Source of the DNA: Pseudomonas gessardii | GTDB lineage: Bacteria > Pseudomonadota > Gammaproteobacteria > Pseudomonadales > Pseudomonadaceae | Assembly (NCBI RefSeq): GCF_001983165.1 | Contig: NZ_MNPU01000046.1 | Coordinates: forward strand, 1 to 45,267 | DNA: 45,267 nucleotides | Direction of reading: 5' to 3' | In this document: positions 25,590 to 33,800 of the stretch, piece after piece | How positions within the stretch are numbered: position 1 is the first letter of the stretch | How the letters are laid out: each line of letters starts with the position of its first letter | The notes under the pieces: generated by a model | Databases searched by the model: none | What the model saw: the letters and a program-made list of their open reading frames with translations, nothing else | Told to the model about the DNA's origin: nothing | Translations under genes and position numbers: made by a program

Positions 25590-27148
25590 CCCGCCGCGAC
25601 AGGGGTCAACAGCACCTGCGTCACCCGGCGCTCCTCCACTGCCGCCACCGTCAAGCGCCAGCCTTCGTACTCCAGGCTGTCACCCACCGCCGGCAGGCGG
25701 TCCAGCAGGCTCATGACCAGCCCGGCAAGGGTCTGGTAATCCTCGGTGGCCACCGCCTGAAAGCCGGTACGCTGGCGAATCAGGTTCAGGTTCAACGCAC
25801 CGTTGGCGCGGTAACCGCCCTGCTCCTCGACGATGTCCGGGCCTTCGACTTCGCTGGCGTCCGGCAACTCACCGGCGATGGACTCCAGGATGTCGGTCAT
25901 GCTCAACACCCCCATGAAGTCGCCGAATTCGTTGATCACGAAGGCAATGTGCGTCGACTCCTGGCGCATCTGCTCCAGGGCGTTGAGGATCGAGAAACTG
26001 TCGAGCAGGTTGATCGCCCGTCGCGCCAGGTGTTCCAGGTTCGGCTCATTGCCGGCCAGGTACTCCTTGAGCAGCTCCTTCTTGTGCACGAAGCCCAGGG
26101 GCTCATCCACCGCGCCATTACGGATCAGCGGCAAGCGCGAGTAGGACGAGTGCATCAATTTCAGGCGAATCGTCTCCGGGTCGTCGGCCAAGTCGATACA
26201 GTCGACATTCGCCCGCGGGGTCATCAAGCTGCGGATCGGCCGTTCGGCCAACTGCAATACACCACTGATCATCACGCGCTCACGCCGGTCGAACAGCGGG
26301 CCTTGCTGGCCCTGTGGGTCGCCCAACAGGTCGGTCACGTCTTCACCCACTTCCTCGACCGCCAGGCTGCGCCCACCCAACAGGCGCATCACCGCATGGG
26401 CGGTACGCTCACGGATCGGCCGCAGGCCCTGCGCCGACTTCTTGCGGCGCGCCCGGGCGATCTGGTTGAACACCTCGATCAAAATCGAGAAACCGATGGC
26501 CGCGTACAGGTAGCCTTTGGGGATATGGAAGCCCAGGCCTTCGGCGGTCAGGGCAAAACCGATCATCATCAAGAAGCCCAGGCACAGCATGATCACCGTC
26601 GGGTGCGCATTGACGAAACGGGTCAGCGGCTTGCTGGCCACAATCATCACACCGATGGACACGACCACCGCAATCATCATGATCGCCAGTTCATCCACCA
26701 TGCCGACCGCAGTAATCACCGCGTCCAGGGAGAACACTGCGTCCAGCACCACGATCTGCGCCACGATCGGCCAGAACATCGCGTAGGCCGCATTGCCGGT
26801 ACGTTCGGTAACGTGCCCTTCGAGCCGTTCATGCAATTCCATGGTGGCCTTGAACAACAGGAACACACCACCAAACAACATGATCAGGTCACGCCCGGAG
26901 AAGCTCTTGTCGAACACCTCGAACAGCGGCTGGGTCAGGGTCACCAACCAGGAAATACTCGCCAACAGGCCCAGGCGCATCAGCAGTGCCAGGGACAAAC
27001 CGATCAACCGCGCACGGTCGCGCTGCTCCGGTGGCAGCTTGTCCGCCAGGATCGCGATAAACACCAGGTTGTCGATACCCAGCACCAGTTCCAGCACAAT
27101 CAAGGTCAACAGGCCGAGCCAGGCCGTTGGATCCGCTAACCATTCCAT
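25586..27148 (-). CDS. TerC-family membrane protein with CBS pair and CorC/HlyC domain
   Basis: A 520-aa inner-membrane protein. Residues 1-240 form the TerC domain with acidic motifs in its helices (ELVLGIDNLVFIAIL near 20; VLDAVFSLDAVITAVG near 133). Residues about 300-420 form a CBS pair (PRANVDCIDL; GVLSMTDILESIAGEL), and 435-515 is a CorC_HlyC domain. This is the YoaE/YegH architecture. TerC proteins are linked to metal, notably manganese, export or metalation of secreted enzymes; the exact role here is unknown. No yybP-ykoY riboswitch was recognised in its leader. Confidence 0.9.
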   Translation of the reverse strand: MEWLADPTAWLGLLTLIVLELVLGIDNLVFIAILADKLPPEQRDRARLIGLSLALLMRLGLLASISWLVTLTQPLFEVFDKSFSGRDLIMLFGGVFLLFKATMELHERLEGHVTERTGNAAYAMFWPIVAQIVVLDAVFSLDAVITAVGMVDELAIMMIAVVVSIGVMIVASKPLTRFVNAHPTVIMLCLGFLMMIGFALTAEGLGFHIPKGYLYAAIGFSILIEVFNQIARARRKKSAQGLRPIRERTAHAVMRLLGGRSLAVEEVGEDVTDLLGDPQGQQGPLFDRRERVMISGVLQLAERPIRSLMTPRANVDCIDLADDPETIRLKLMHSSYSRLPLIRNGAVDEPLGFVHKKELLKEYLAGNEPNLEHLARRAINLLDSFSILNALEQMRQESTHIAFVINEFGDFMGVLSMTDILESIAGELPDASEVEGPDIVEEQGGYRANGALNLNLIRQRTGFQAVATEDYQTLAGLVMSLLDRLPAVGDSLEYEGWRLTVAAVEERRVTQVLLTPVAAG

Positions 27149-27427
27149 ATAGAAGTCTCTGTCTCTTTATTGATGTTCAGAATGTCGGGCACAACAAGAC
27201 GCGGTCGGGTGACCGGGAAAAGGTTAGCAGTCTGAATAGAGGATGTTTGAGCGGGAACGGCGGCAGTAGCGGTCTTGGGGAAAGACGACTGGGGGGCTCC
27301 GAGAGGGTGTTCATGCAAGTCCTGCAGTGAAAAAAGGACTTTAATCCTACAGTGGAAATACAAATTTCCTACAATTTAAAACTATTACAAGATCTGTAAA
27401 AGCAGATGCCCGAAAACATGTGCTGTG
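27149..27427 (-). other. Leader region of the TerC-family gene
   Basis: About 280 bases without a supported gene upstream of the TerC-family ORF. On the minus strand AGGATTAAAGTCCTTTTTT (rc of 27335-27353) makes a short hairpin with a T run. AAGTCCT/AGGACTT (rc within 27321-27345) forms an alternative overlapping stem. These could be a small terminator or a regulated leader. A TTG-started frame crossing the region has no coding character. Confidence 0.3.
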
Positions 27428-27526
27428 GGCTTGTGTGGGAGCTGGCTTGCCTGCGATAGCATCGCCTCGGTCTAACTGATGCACCGAGGTGTCTGCATCG
27501 CAGGCAAGCCAGCTCCCACACAAGCC
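27428..27526. repeat. Paired REP element
   Basis: Near-perfect inverted arms of about 30 bp (GGCTTGTGTGGGAGCTGGCT on the left, partner ending CCACACAAGCC) around a variable centre. It lies just past the 3' end of the SorC-type regulator gene and upstream of the TerC-family gene. Confidence 0.9.
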
Positions 27527-27569
27527 AGCCCACACACAAACCAGTGTCCACATTTCGACCCGTGTTGTA

Positions 27570-28550
27570 TCAAATTTTACGGGTAGCGTCGTCCAGCGCC
27601 AGGATGGTGTGGGCATTGGTCACCGTGGTCGCCAGGGTATTGATCACCCCCGAGCGCAACGCCCCCAGGGTCGCGGCGGCCTTGGTGTTTTCACTGGCAA
27701 TCGCCACCACATCGGGAATGCGGAACAACTCCTGCACCGTCAAGCCGATCACCCGCCCCTGGATGGCGTTGACCGCCGGCTGGCCGTGGATGTCGATAAA
27801 GTCGTAGCCCATCATGTCGCCCACCGTGCCGGACAAGCGCGCCTGGGCGATTTCCTGGGGGGAGAACCAGCCCATGCGCACCATATTGCTGTTCTCGCTC
27901 ATGTCGCCAATGCCGATCAGCGCCATATCGGCGCGCCGTGCACGGTCGAGGGTGGAGCGTACGGTGTCGTTGCTGATCAGCACGCTGCGCAGTTCCGGGT
28001 TGGCCACCAGCGCCGGGGCGTACAGGCTTTCGCTCTCGCCGCCAAAGCGCAGGGCCAGGCGGCGGCAGATATGGTCGGGGTTCATGTATTCGCCGGCCTT
28101 GAGCGAACCGCCGATGGCGCAGACAAACGTGCAGTTGCGCGTCACCGGCAAAAACACGTTATCGGCCACGGCCCCGACATTACGGCCCATGCCCACGGCG
28201 ACAATCATGCCGTCGCCCAGGGTTTTGTTCAGGTAGTTGGCCACCAGGCTGGCCACGGCGGAGCGCTGGGTGTCGGCGTCGCTGTGATCCACCGCGATCA
28301 ACGCGCGGTCCAGCTGGAAGCGCTCGACCAACGCCTGCTCCAGCTCGTTGTTCATCGCCGGATGCTGCAACACCCGCACCTCGACAATCCCTTCATCACG
28401 CGCGCGCTTGAGCAGCCGACTGACTTTGGCCCGGGACAGGTCAAAGCGCTTGGCGATGGCTTCCTGAGTGACGTTCTCAAGGTAATAGAGCATCGCCACT
28501 TCGGTCATCAGATCGATATCGCTGGCGGTGCGCAGGGTACTGTCACTCAT
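27570..28550 (-). CDS. SorC-family sugar-responsive transcriptional regulator
   Basis: A 326-aa regulator. The N-terminal helix-turn-helix spans about residues 15-60 (EVAMLYYLENVTQEAIAKRF, then LSRAKVSRLLKRARDEGIVEV). The large C-terminal sugar-phosphate-binding domain shows VAVGMGRNVGAVAD and AIGGSLKAGEYMNPDHICRR. The start at 28550 (MSDSTLRTASD) has GGAAG upstream. It shares direction with the RpiB-type isomerase gene and is divergent from the transporter and dehydrogenase operon. SorC-type EryD controls erythritol genes in rhizobia and Brucella. TGATCA palindromes in the divergent gap are likely operators. Confidence 0.9.
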   Translation of the reverse strand: MSDSTLRTASDIDLMTEVAMLYYLENVTQEAIAKRFDLSRAKVSRLLKRARDEGIVEVRVLQHPAMNNELEQALVERFQLDRALIAVDHSDADTQRSAVASLVANYLNKTLGDGMIVAVGMGRNVGAVADNVFLPVTRNCTFVCAIGGSLKAGEYMNPDHICRRLALRFGGESESLYAPALVANPELRSVLISNDTVRSTLDRARRADMALIGIGDMSENSNMVRMGWFSPQEIAQARLSGTVGDMMGYDFIDIHGQPAVNAIQGRVIGLTVQELFRIPDVVAIASENTKAAATLGALRSGVINTLATTVTNAHTILALDDATRKI

Positions 28551-28613
28551 GGGGACGGGCTTCCGTTTCGGCGTCAAAGGCGCATTCTCCCGACTCTTGC
28601 CCCGCCACGTCCA

Positions 28614-29075
28614 CTACTGATGCCCATCACGCTCAATGGCATTGATGCGCTCGACCTTGGCCCCGGAACGCGCCGCCTCGAACTCCGAGGCCAGAAACGC
28701 GGTGACGATGCTCTTGGCCAGCTCCGCCCCCACCACTCGCGCACCGATGGACAGGATCTGCGCATCGTTGCTCTTGCGCGCGCGCTCCGCCGAATAGGTG
28801 TCATGGGCCTGGGCCGCACGGATCCCCAACACTTTATTGGCCGAGATGGCCATGCCAATGCCCGTGCCACACACCAGCACCCCCAGGCGCTGTTGCCCGG
28901 CATTGATGGCCGTGGCCACCGCCAGCGCAATATCCGGGTAGAGCACCGGCGCCGTGGAATGGGTGCCAAAGTCGGTCACCGGATACCCCAGCGCCTCGAT
29001 ATGGCGCCTCAACAGCTCCTTGAGCTCAAAACCCGCTTCGTCGCATCCGATAGCCACCGGAAAAGGTGTGTTCAT
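28614..29075 (-). CDS. RpiB/LacAB-family sugar-phosphate isomerase, probable erythrulose 4-phosphate isomerase
   Basis: A 153-aa isomerase. The catalytic Cys69 lies in VLVCGTGIGMAISANKVLG, and GIRAAQAHDTYSAERARKSNDA follows as in RpiB. The N-terminal motif is CDEAGFELK, with Glu where ribose 5-phosphate isomerase B usually has His (DHAG). In mycobacterial and rhizobial tetritol pathways an RpiB homologue converts D-erythrulose 4-phosphate to D-erythrose 4-phosphate. The neighbouring erythrulose-kinase-like DhaK/DhaL genes favour that role over pentose metabolism. The start at 29075 (MNTPFPVAIG) matches the domain. Confidence 0.8.
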   Translation of the reverse strand: MNTPFPVAIGCDEAGFELKELLRRHIEALGYPVTDFGTHSTAPVLYPDIALAVATAINAGQQRLGVLVCGTGIGMAISANKVLGIRAAQAHDTYSAERARKSNDAQILSIGARVVGAELAKSIVTAFLASEFEAARSGAKVERINAIERDGHQ

Positions 29076-29111
29076 GGCATTAGGCTCCGCTGTCATGATG
29101 ACGCTTAAGAC

Positions 29112-29125
29112 TGATCATATGATCA
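29112..29125. promoter_or_regulatory. Candidate SorC-type operator, perfect palindrome
   Basis: TGATCATATGATCA is a perfect 14-bp palindrome, 37 bases upstream of the isomerase ATG. Matching half-sites recur on the other side of the divergent gap: TGATCA at 29272-29277 and CATATGATCA at 29295-29304, the latter 54 bases before the ABC ATPase ATG. Sites before both divergent genes are expected if the SorC regulator controls both directions. Confidence 0.6.
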
Positions 29126-29271
29126 CTCAATGAAATTTCTATCAGTCATTTCTCGGATATTCCTCCGCAACTGTCAAGCACGTTTTAACTGACCCACCAG
29201 TCAACCCCCTCTAAAACGCCACCCATCAATAAAATGCAGGCAACTACAAGTTTTCAGTGAAAGAGATTGAC

Positions 29272-29304
29272 TGATCAGAATTTCATTTGGTACACATATG
29301 ATCA
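29272..29304. promoter_or_regulatory. Second candidate SorC-type operator cluster
   Basis: TGATCA (29272-29277) and CATATGATCA (29295-29304) share the core of the perfect palindrome at 29112 and lie upstream of the transporter operon. The second site matches 10 of 14 bases of that palindrome, with TGAT replaced by TACA on its left side. Confidence 0.5.
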
Positions 29305-29357
29305 CGCAGCAACACGACTGTGTACCTAATAAGAACTCACAGCACGAGGACACGCCG

Positions 29358-30845
29358 ATGGCCACGCCATTACTGCTCCAGGCTGAACACGTCGCCAAGG
29401 CCTACGCGGGCATTCCCGCCCTGCGTGACGGCCGCCTCTCGCTGCGGGCCGGCAGTGTGCATGCCCTGTGCGGCGGCAATGGCGCCGGCAAATCCACGTT
29501 CCTCAGTATCTTGATGGGCATCACCCAGCGTGACGCCGGCAGCATCCTGCTCAATGGCGCCCCCGTGCATTTCCATCGCCCCAGCGAAGCATTGGCGGCG
29601 GGGGTCGCGATGATCACCCAGGAGCTGGAACCAATCCCCTACATGAGCGTCGCCGAAAATATCTGGCTGGGCCGCGAACCACGGCGCGTCGGCTGCATCG
29701 TCGACAGCAAGGCACTACACCTACGCACCCGCGAACTCCTGGAAAGCCTGGAGTTCGACGTCGAAGCCACCACGCCCATGCATCGCTTGAGCGTGGCGCA
29801 GATCCAACTGGTGGAGATCGCCAAGGCGTTCAGCCATGACTGCCAGGTGATGATCATGGACGAACCCACCTCCGCCATCGGCGAGCGCGAAGCCGAGACC
29901 CTGTTCAAGGCCATCCGCCGCCTCACCGCCCGTGGCGCCGGGATCGTGTATGTGTCCCATCGCCTCAGCGAGCTTGCACAGATTGCCGACGACTACAGCA
30001 TCTTGCGCGATGGCGCCTTCGTCGAAAGCGGGCGCATGGCCGATATCGACCGCGCCCACCTGGTGCGCGGTATCGTCGGCCAGGAGCTGACGCGCATCGA
30101 TCACAAGGTCGGCCGCGCAAGCGCCGCCGAGTGCTGCCTGGACGTCCAGGGCCTGAGCCGTAGCGGCGAGTTCCAGGACATCAGCCTGCAAGTGCGCCAG
30201 GGCGAAATCCTCGGCATCTACGGCCTGATGGGCTCGGGGCGCAGCGAGTTCCTCAATTGCATCTACGGCCTGACCACCCCGGACGCCGGCAGCGTCACCC
30301 TGCAAGGCAAGCCGATGCCCATCGGCCTGCCCAAGGCGACCATCCGCGCCGGCATGTCCCTGGTCACCGAAGACCGCAAGGAAAGCGGCCTGGTGCTCAG
30401 CTCCAGCATCCTCTCGAACATCGCGTTGTCGGCGTACAAGCAGCTGTCGAACTGGTCGCTGATCAATGCACGCAAGGAAAACCAGTTGGCGGCGGACATG
30501 GTCAAGCGCCTGCAGATCAAGACCACCTCCCTGAACCTGCCAGTGGCCTCCATGAGCGGTGGCAACCAGCAGAAAGTGGTGCTTGCCAAGTGCCTGTCGA
30601 CCCAACCGGTGTGCCTTTTGTGCGATGAGCCGACCCGGGGTATCGATGAAGGCGCCAAGCAGGAGATCTATCACTTGCTCGACCAGTTCGTGCGCGCCGG
30701 TGGCGCGGCCATCGTGGTGTCGTCCGAAGCCCCGGAACTGCTGCACCTAAGCGACCGTATCGCGATTTTCAAGGGCGGCCGGCTGGTGACTATCAGCAGC
30801 GACACCGCCCTTTCCCAGGAAGCCTTGTTGAGTCTTGCCTCATGA
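29358..30845 (+). CDS. Ribose-type sugar ABC transporter ATPase (two domains)
   Basis: A 495-aa RbsA-type ATPase. Domain 1 has Walker A CGGNGAGKSTFL (usually GENGAGKST; here G-G-N), a diverged signature LSVAQIQLVEIAKA and Walker B MIMDEPTSAIG. Domain 2 has the degenerate GLMGSGRSEFLN typical of RbsA, signature MSGGNQQKVVLAKCL and LLCDEPTRGID. It drives the permease with which it overlaps by 4 bases (ATGA). GAGG precedes the ATG at 29358. In context it is the importer ATPase for a four-carbon polyol or related sugar. Confidence 0.9.
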   Translation: MATPLLLQAEHVAKAYAGIPALRDGRLSLRAGSVHALCGGNGAGKSTFLSILMGITQRDAGSILLNGAPVHFHRPSEALAAGVAMITQELEPIPYMSVAENIWLGREPRRVGCIVDSKALHLRTRELLESLEFDVEATTPMHRLSVAQIQLVEIAKAFSHDCQVMIMDEPTSAIGEREAETLFKAIRRLTARGAGIVYVSHRLSELAQIADDYSILRDGAFVESGRMADIDRAHLVRGIVGQELTRIDHKVGRASAAECCLDVQGLSRSGEFQDISLQVRQGEILGIYGLMGSGRSEFLNCIYGLTTPDAGSVTLQGKPMPIGLPKATIRAGMSLVTEDRKESGLVLSSSILSNIALSAYKQLSNWSLINARKENQLAADMVKRLQIKTTSLNLPVASMSGGNQQKVVLAKCLSTQPVCLLCDEPTRGIDEGAKQEIYHLLDQFVRAGGAAIVVSSEAPELLHLSDRIAIFKGGRLVTISSDTALSQEALLSLAS

Positions 30846-31819
30846 ATGCCAAAACCCTTGCCGCCCCGCTGACCACCCCTTCGCGCAGCCGCCTGCGGCT
30901 TTCCCTCGACCGCTTTGGCCTGCCGCTGGTGTTTATCCTGCTGTGCGTGGTCATGGCGTTTTCCAGCGAATACTTCATGACCTGGCGCAACTGGATGGAC
31001 ATCCTGCGCCAGACCTCGATCAACGGCATCCTGGCCGTGGGCATGACCTATGTGATCCTGACCAAGGGCATCGACCTCTCGGTGGGTTCGATCCTCGCCT
31101 TTGCCGGGCTGTGCAGCGCCCTGGTCGCGACCCAGGGCTACGGCCTGCTGGCGGCGGTCAGCGCCGGGATGTTTGCCGGGGCGATGCTGGGGGTGGTGAA
31201 CGGTTTTATGGTGGCCAACCTGTCGATCCCGCCCTTTGTCGCCACCCTCGGCATGCTGAGTATTGCCCGGGGCATGACCTTTATCCTCAACGACGGCAGC
31301 CCGGTCACCGACCTGCCGGACGCCTACCTGGCCCTGGGCATCGGCAAGCTTGGGCCGATTGGCGTACCGATCATCATCTTTGCCGTGGTCGCGCTGATTT
31401 TCTGGATGGTGCTGCGCTACACCACCTACGGGCGCTACGTGTACGCGGTGGGTGGCAACGAAAAAAGCGCGCGCACCTCGGGGATTGGCGTGCGCAAGGT
31501 GACGTTCTCGGTGTACGTGGTCTCGGGCCTGCTCGCCGGCCTGGCGGGTGTGGTGCTGTCGGCGCGCACCACCTCCGCCCTGCCCCAGGCCGGCATGTCC
31601 TATGAGCTGGATGCGATTGCCGCGGTGGTGATCGGCGGCACCAGTTTGTCCGGCGGCGTCGGCACCATCGTCGGCACGCTGTTCGGCGCCCTGCTGATCG
31701 GGGTGATCAACAACGGCCTGAACCTGCTCGGTGTGTCCTCCTATTACCAGCAGGTCGCCAAGGGCCTGATCATCGTGCTCGCGGTGTTGATTGACGTGTG
31801 GCGCAAGAAAAAACGCTAG
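30842..31819 (+). CDS. Ribose-type sugar ABC transporter permease
   Basis: A 325-aa RbsC-type membrane protein with about eight to ten hydrophobic segments. Family marks are GMTYVILTKGIDLSVGSILA near residue 65 and GRYVYAVGGNEKSARTSGIG near 200, then DAIAAVVIGGTSLSGGVGTI. It overlaps the ATPase gene by 4 bases and precedes the binding protein by 55 bases. Confidence 0.92.
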   Translation: MNAKTLAAPLTTPSRSRLRLSLDRFGLPLVFILLCVVMAFSSEYFMTWRNWMDILRQTSINGILAVGMTYVILTKGIDLSVGSILAFAGLCSALVATQGYGLLAAVSAGMFAGAMLGVVNGFMVANLSIPPFVATLGMLSIARGMTFILNDGSPVTDLPDAYLALGIGKLGPIGVPIIIFAVVALIFWMVLRYTTYGRYVYAVGGNEKSARTSGIGVRKVTFSVYVVSGLLAGLAGVVLSARTTSALPQAGMSYELDAIAAVVIGGTSLSGGVGTIVGTLFGALLIGVINNGLNLLGVSSYYQQVAKGLIIVLAVLIDVWRKKKR

Positions 31820-31874
31820 TCGCTTTTGCTCTGATCCGAACTGAACGACCACAACAATAAACGGGGTTCTCATC

Positions 31875-32882
31875 ATGAAATTCGCTACATCGTTTGCCGC
31901 CGTGGCGGCCCTCTCCCTGCTCGCCAGCAGCATCACCCTGGCCGCCGATGGCAAGACCTACAAAGTCGGCGCCGCCGTGTACGGCCTCAAGGGCCAGTTC
32001 ATGCAGAACTGGGTGCGCGAGCTCAAGGAACATCCGGCAGTCAAGGACGGCACCGTGCAGTTGACCGTGTTCGACGGCAACTATGACGCGCTGACCCAGA
32101 ACAACCAGATCGAAAACATGGTCACCCAGCGCTACGACGCGATCCTCTTCGTGCCGATCGACACCAAGGCCGGGGTGGGCACGGTGAAGCAGGCGATGGC
32201 CAACGATGTGGTGGTGATCGCCTCCAACACCAAAGTCGCCGATGCCAACGTGCCGTACGTGGGTAACGATGATGTCGAGGGCGGGCGCCTGCAGGCCCAG
32301 GCCATGGTCGACAAGCTCCAGGGCAAGGGCAATGTGGTGATCATCCAGGGCCCGATTGGCCAGTCGGCACAGATCGACCGCGAAAAAGGCGAACTGGAAG
32401 TGCTGGGCAAGCACCCCGGGATCAAGATCATCGAGAAAAAGACCGCCAACTGGGACCGCGCCCAGGCCCTGAGCCTGACCGAGGACTGGCTCAACGCCCA
32501 CCCCAAGGGCATCAACGGGGTGATCGCACAAAACGACGACATGGCTCTGGGCGCCGTGCAGGCCCTCAAATCCCATGGCCTGACCTCCAAGGATGTGCCC
32601 GTCACCTCCATCGACGGCATGCCCGACGCCATTCAGGCAGCCAAAAGAGATGAAGTCACCACCTTCCTGCAAGACGCCCAGGCCCAGTCCCAGGGCGCAC
32701 TGGACGTAGCCCTGCGGCAACTGGCGGGTGAAGACTACAAACCCAAGTCGGTGATCTGGGAGCGCTATGCCAAGGACGTAACCTGGGGCGACGGCACCGC
32801 GAAGAACTACATCCTGCCGTGGGTGCCGGTGACCAATGCCAATGCGGATGCGCTGTACCAGCAGGTCAGCGGTACTAAATAG
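31875..32882 (+). CDS. Ribose-type sugar ABC transporter periplasmic binding protein
   Basis: A 335-aa Peripla_BP_4 protein. The signal peptide is residues 1-23 (MKFATSFAAVAALSLLASSI, cut near TLA-ADG). The mature part shows VGAAVYGLKGQFMQNWVREL, QNNQIENMVTQRYDAILFVP and a hinge typical of RbsB-like proteins. It captures the cluster's substrate in the periplasm. The ligand is not readable from sequence; neighbouring dehydrogenases and kinase suggest a tetritol. Confidence 0.9.
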   Translation: MKFATSFAAVAALSLLASSITLAADGKTYKVGAAVYGLKGQFMQNWVRELKEHPAVKDGTVQLTVFDGNYDALTQNNQIENMVTQRYDAILFVPIDTKAGVGTVKQAMANDVVVIASNTKVADANVPYVGNDDVEGGRLQAQAMVDKLQGKGNVVIIQGPIGQSAQIDREKGELEVLGKHPGIKIIEKKTANWDRAQALSLTEDWLNAHPKGINGVIAQNDDMALGAVQALKSHGLTSKDVPVTSIDGMPDAIQAAKRDEVTTFLQDAQAQSQGALDVALRQLAGEDYKPKSVIWERYAKDVTWGDGTAKNYILPWVPVTNANADALYQQVSGTK

Positions 32883-32895
32883 CAACGCGGTCAAT

Positions 32896-32980
32896 GTGGG
32901 AGCTGGCTTGCCTGCGATTGCATCACCTCGGTATCCCTGACAGACCCAGGTGCCCGCATCGCAGGCAAGCCAGCTCCCAC
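32896..32980. repeat. Paired REP element inside the operon
   Basis: Inverted arms GTGGGAGCTGGCTTGCCTGC and partner ending CCAGCTCCCAC, between the binding-protein gene and the short-chain dehydrogenase gene. It may make the upstream transporter mRNA more stable than the downstream part. Confidence 0.9.
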
Positions 32981-33018
32981 ATCCGATCTCCACTGTTTTT
33001 GAGAATGGAGTTAAACCA

Positions 33019-33774
33019 ATGTCTGGATTCTGGAACCAAGCCTTCGACCTCACCGGTCGTTGCGCCGTGATCACCGGCGGGGCTGCGGGGATCGGTCTGG
33101 CGTGTGCCCACTTGCTGGTGGAGCGTGGCGCGCGCGTGGCCCTGCTCGACCGTGATCCGGCCGTGGTTGAAATCGCCGCCAGCCTGGGCAGCGGGCATCT
33201 GGGCCTGGCCGTCGACCTGCGCCAGCTCGACCAGGTGCAGAGCAGCATCGACTACGTGGTCGCGCACTTCAAGCGCCTGGACTGCCTGGTCAACAGCGCC
33301 GGCGTGGTGATGTTGGACAAGGCCATCGATGTCAGCGAAAACGCCTGGGACATCACCCTGGAGATCAACCTCAAGGCCAGCTTTTTCGTGGCCCAGGCCT
33401 GCGCCCGGCATATGCTCGCCCAGGGCAGCGGGCGCATCGTCAACCTGGCGTCCCAGGCGGCGGTGATCGGCCTGGATCGGCATGTGGCCTATTGCGCGAG
33501 CAAGGCTGCGATTGTCGGCATGACCAAGGTCCTGGCCATGGAATGGGCGCCACACATCACGGTAAATGCCATCTCCCCCACCATCGTCGAGACCGCCCTG
33601 GGCAAGAAAGCCTGGGCCGGCGATGTGGGCGAACGGGCCAAATTGCAGATCCCGGCGGGCCGTTTTGCCCAGCCGGATGAAATCGCCGGGCTGGCGTTGT
33701 ACCTGCTCAGCGACGCAGCCCAGATGATCACCGGCGCCAACATGGTGATCGACGGCGGCTACAGCATTCAGTAA
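33019..33774 (+). CDS. Short-chain dehydrogenase, probable D-threitol (polyol) dehydrogenase
   Basis: A 251-aa NAD(P)-dependent SDR. The cofactor motif is TGGAAGIGLA (about 19-28). NSAGVV and the catalytic YCASK (about 155-159) with an upstream Ser (NLASQAAV) are present, and the end is TGANMVIDGGYSIQ. The ATG at 33019 follows GGAG; the open frame upstream is REP sequence. In the mycobacterial D-threitol pathway an SDR oxidises D-threitol to D-erythrulose, and the same gene combination (SDR, Zn dehydrogenase, DhaK/L-type kinase, RpiB) is seen here. Enzyme class is sure; substrate is inferred. Confidence 0.8.
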   Translation: MSGFWNQAFDLTGRCAVITGGAAGIGLACAHLLVERGARVALLDRDPAVVEIAASLGSGHLGLAVDLRQLDQVQSSIDYVVAHFKRLDCLVNSAGVVMLDKAIDVSENAWDITLEINLKASFFVAQACARHMLAQGSGRIVNLASQAAVIGLDRHVAYCASKAAIVGMTKVLAMEWAPHITVNAISPTIVETALGKKAWAGDVGERAKLQIPAGRFAQPDEIAGLALYLLSDAAQMITGANMVIDGGYSIQ

Positions 33775-33800
33775 CCCATCTATTCGTCGTGAGGTCTGTC

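Noticed and set aside
25322..27139. 605-codon plus-strand frame across the thioredoxin and TerC genes
   Set aside because: Antisense or out-of-frame shadow rich in Gln, His and Arg. The minus-strand TerC/CBS/CorC protein explains the DNA.
27136..27363. 75-codon minus-strand ORF upstream of the TerC-family gene
   Set aside because: Starts at TTG without a ribosome binding site, overlaps the TerC start and has no protein-like pattern.
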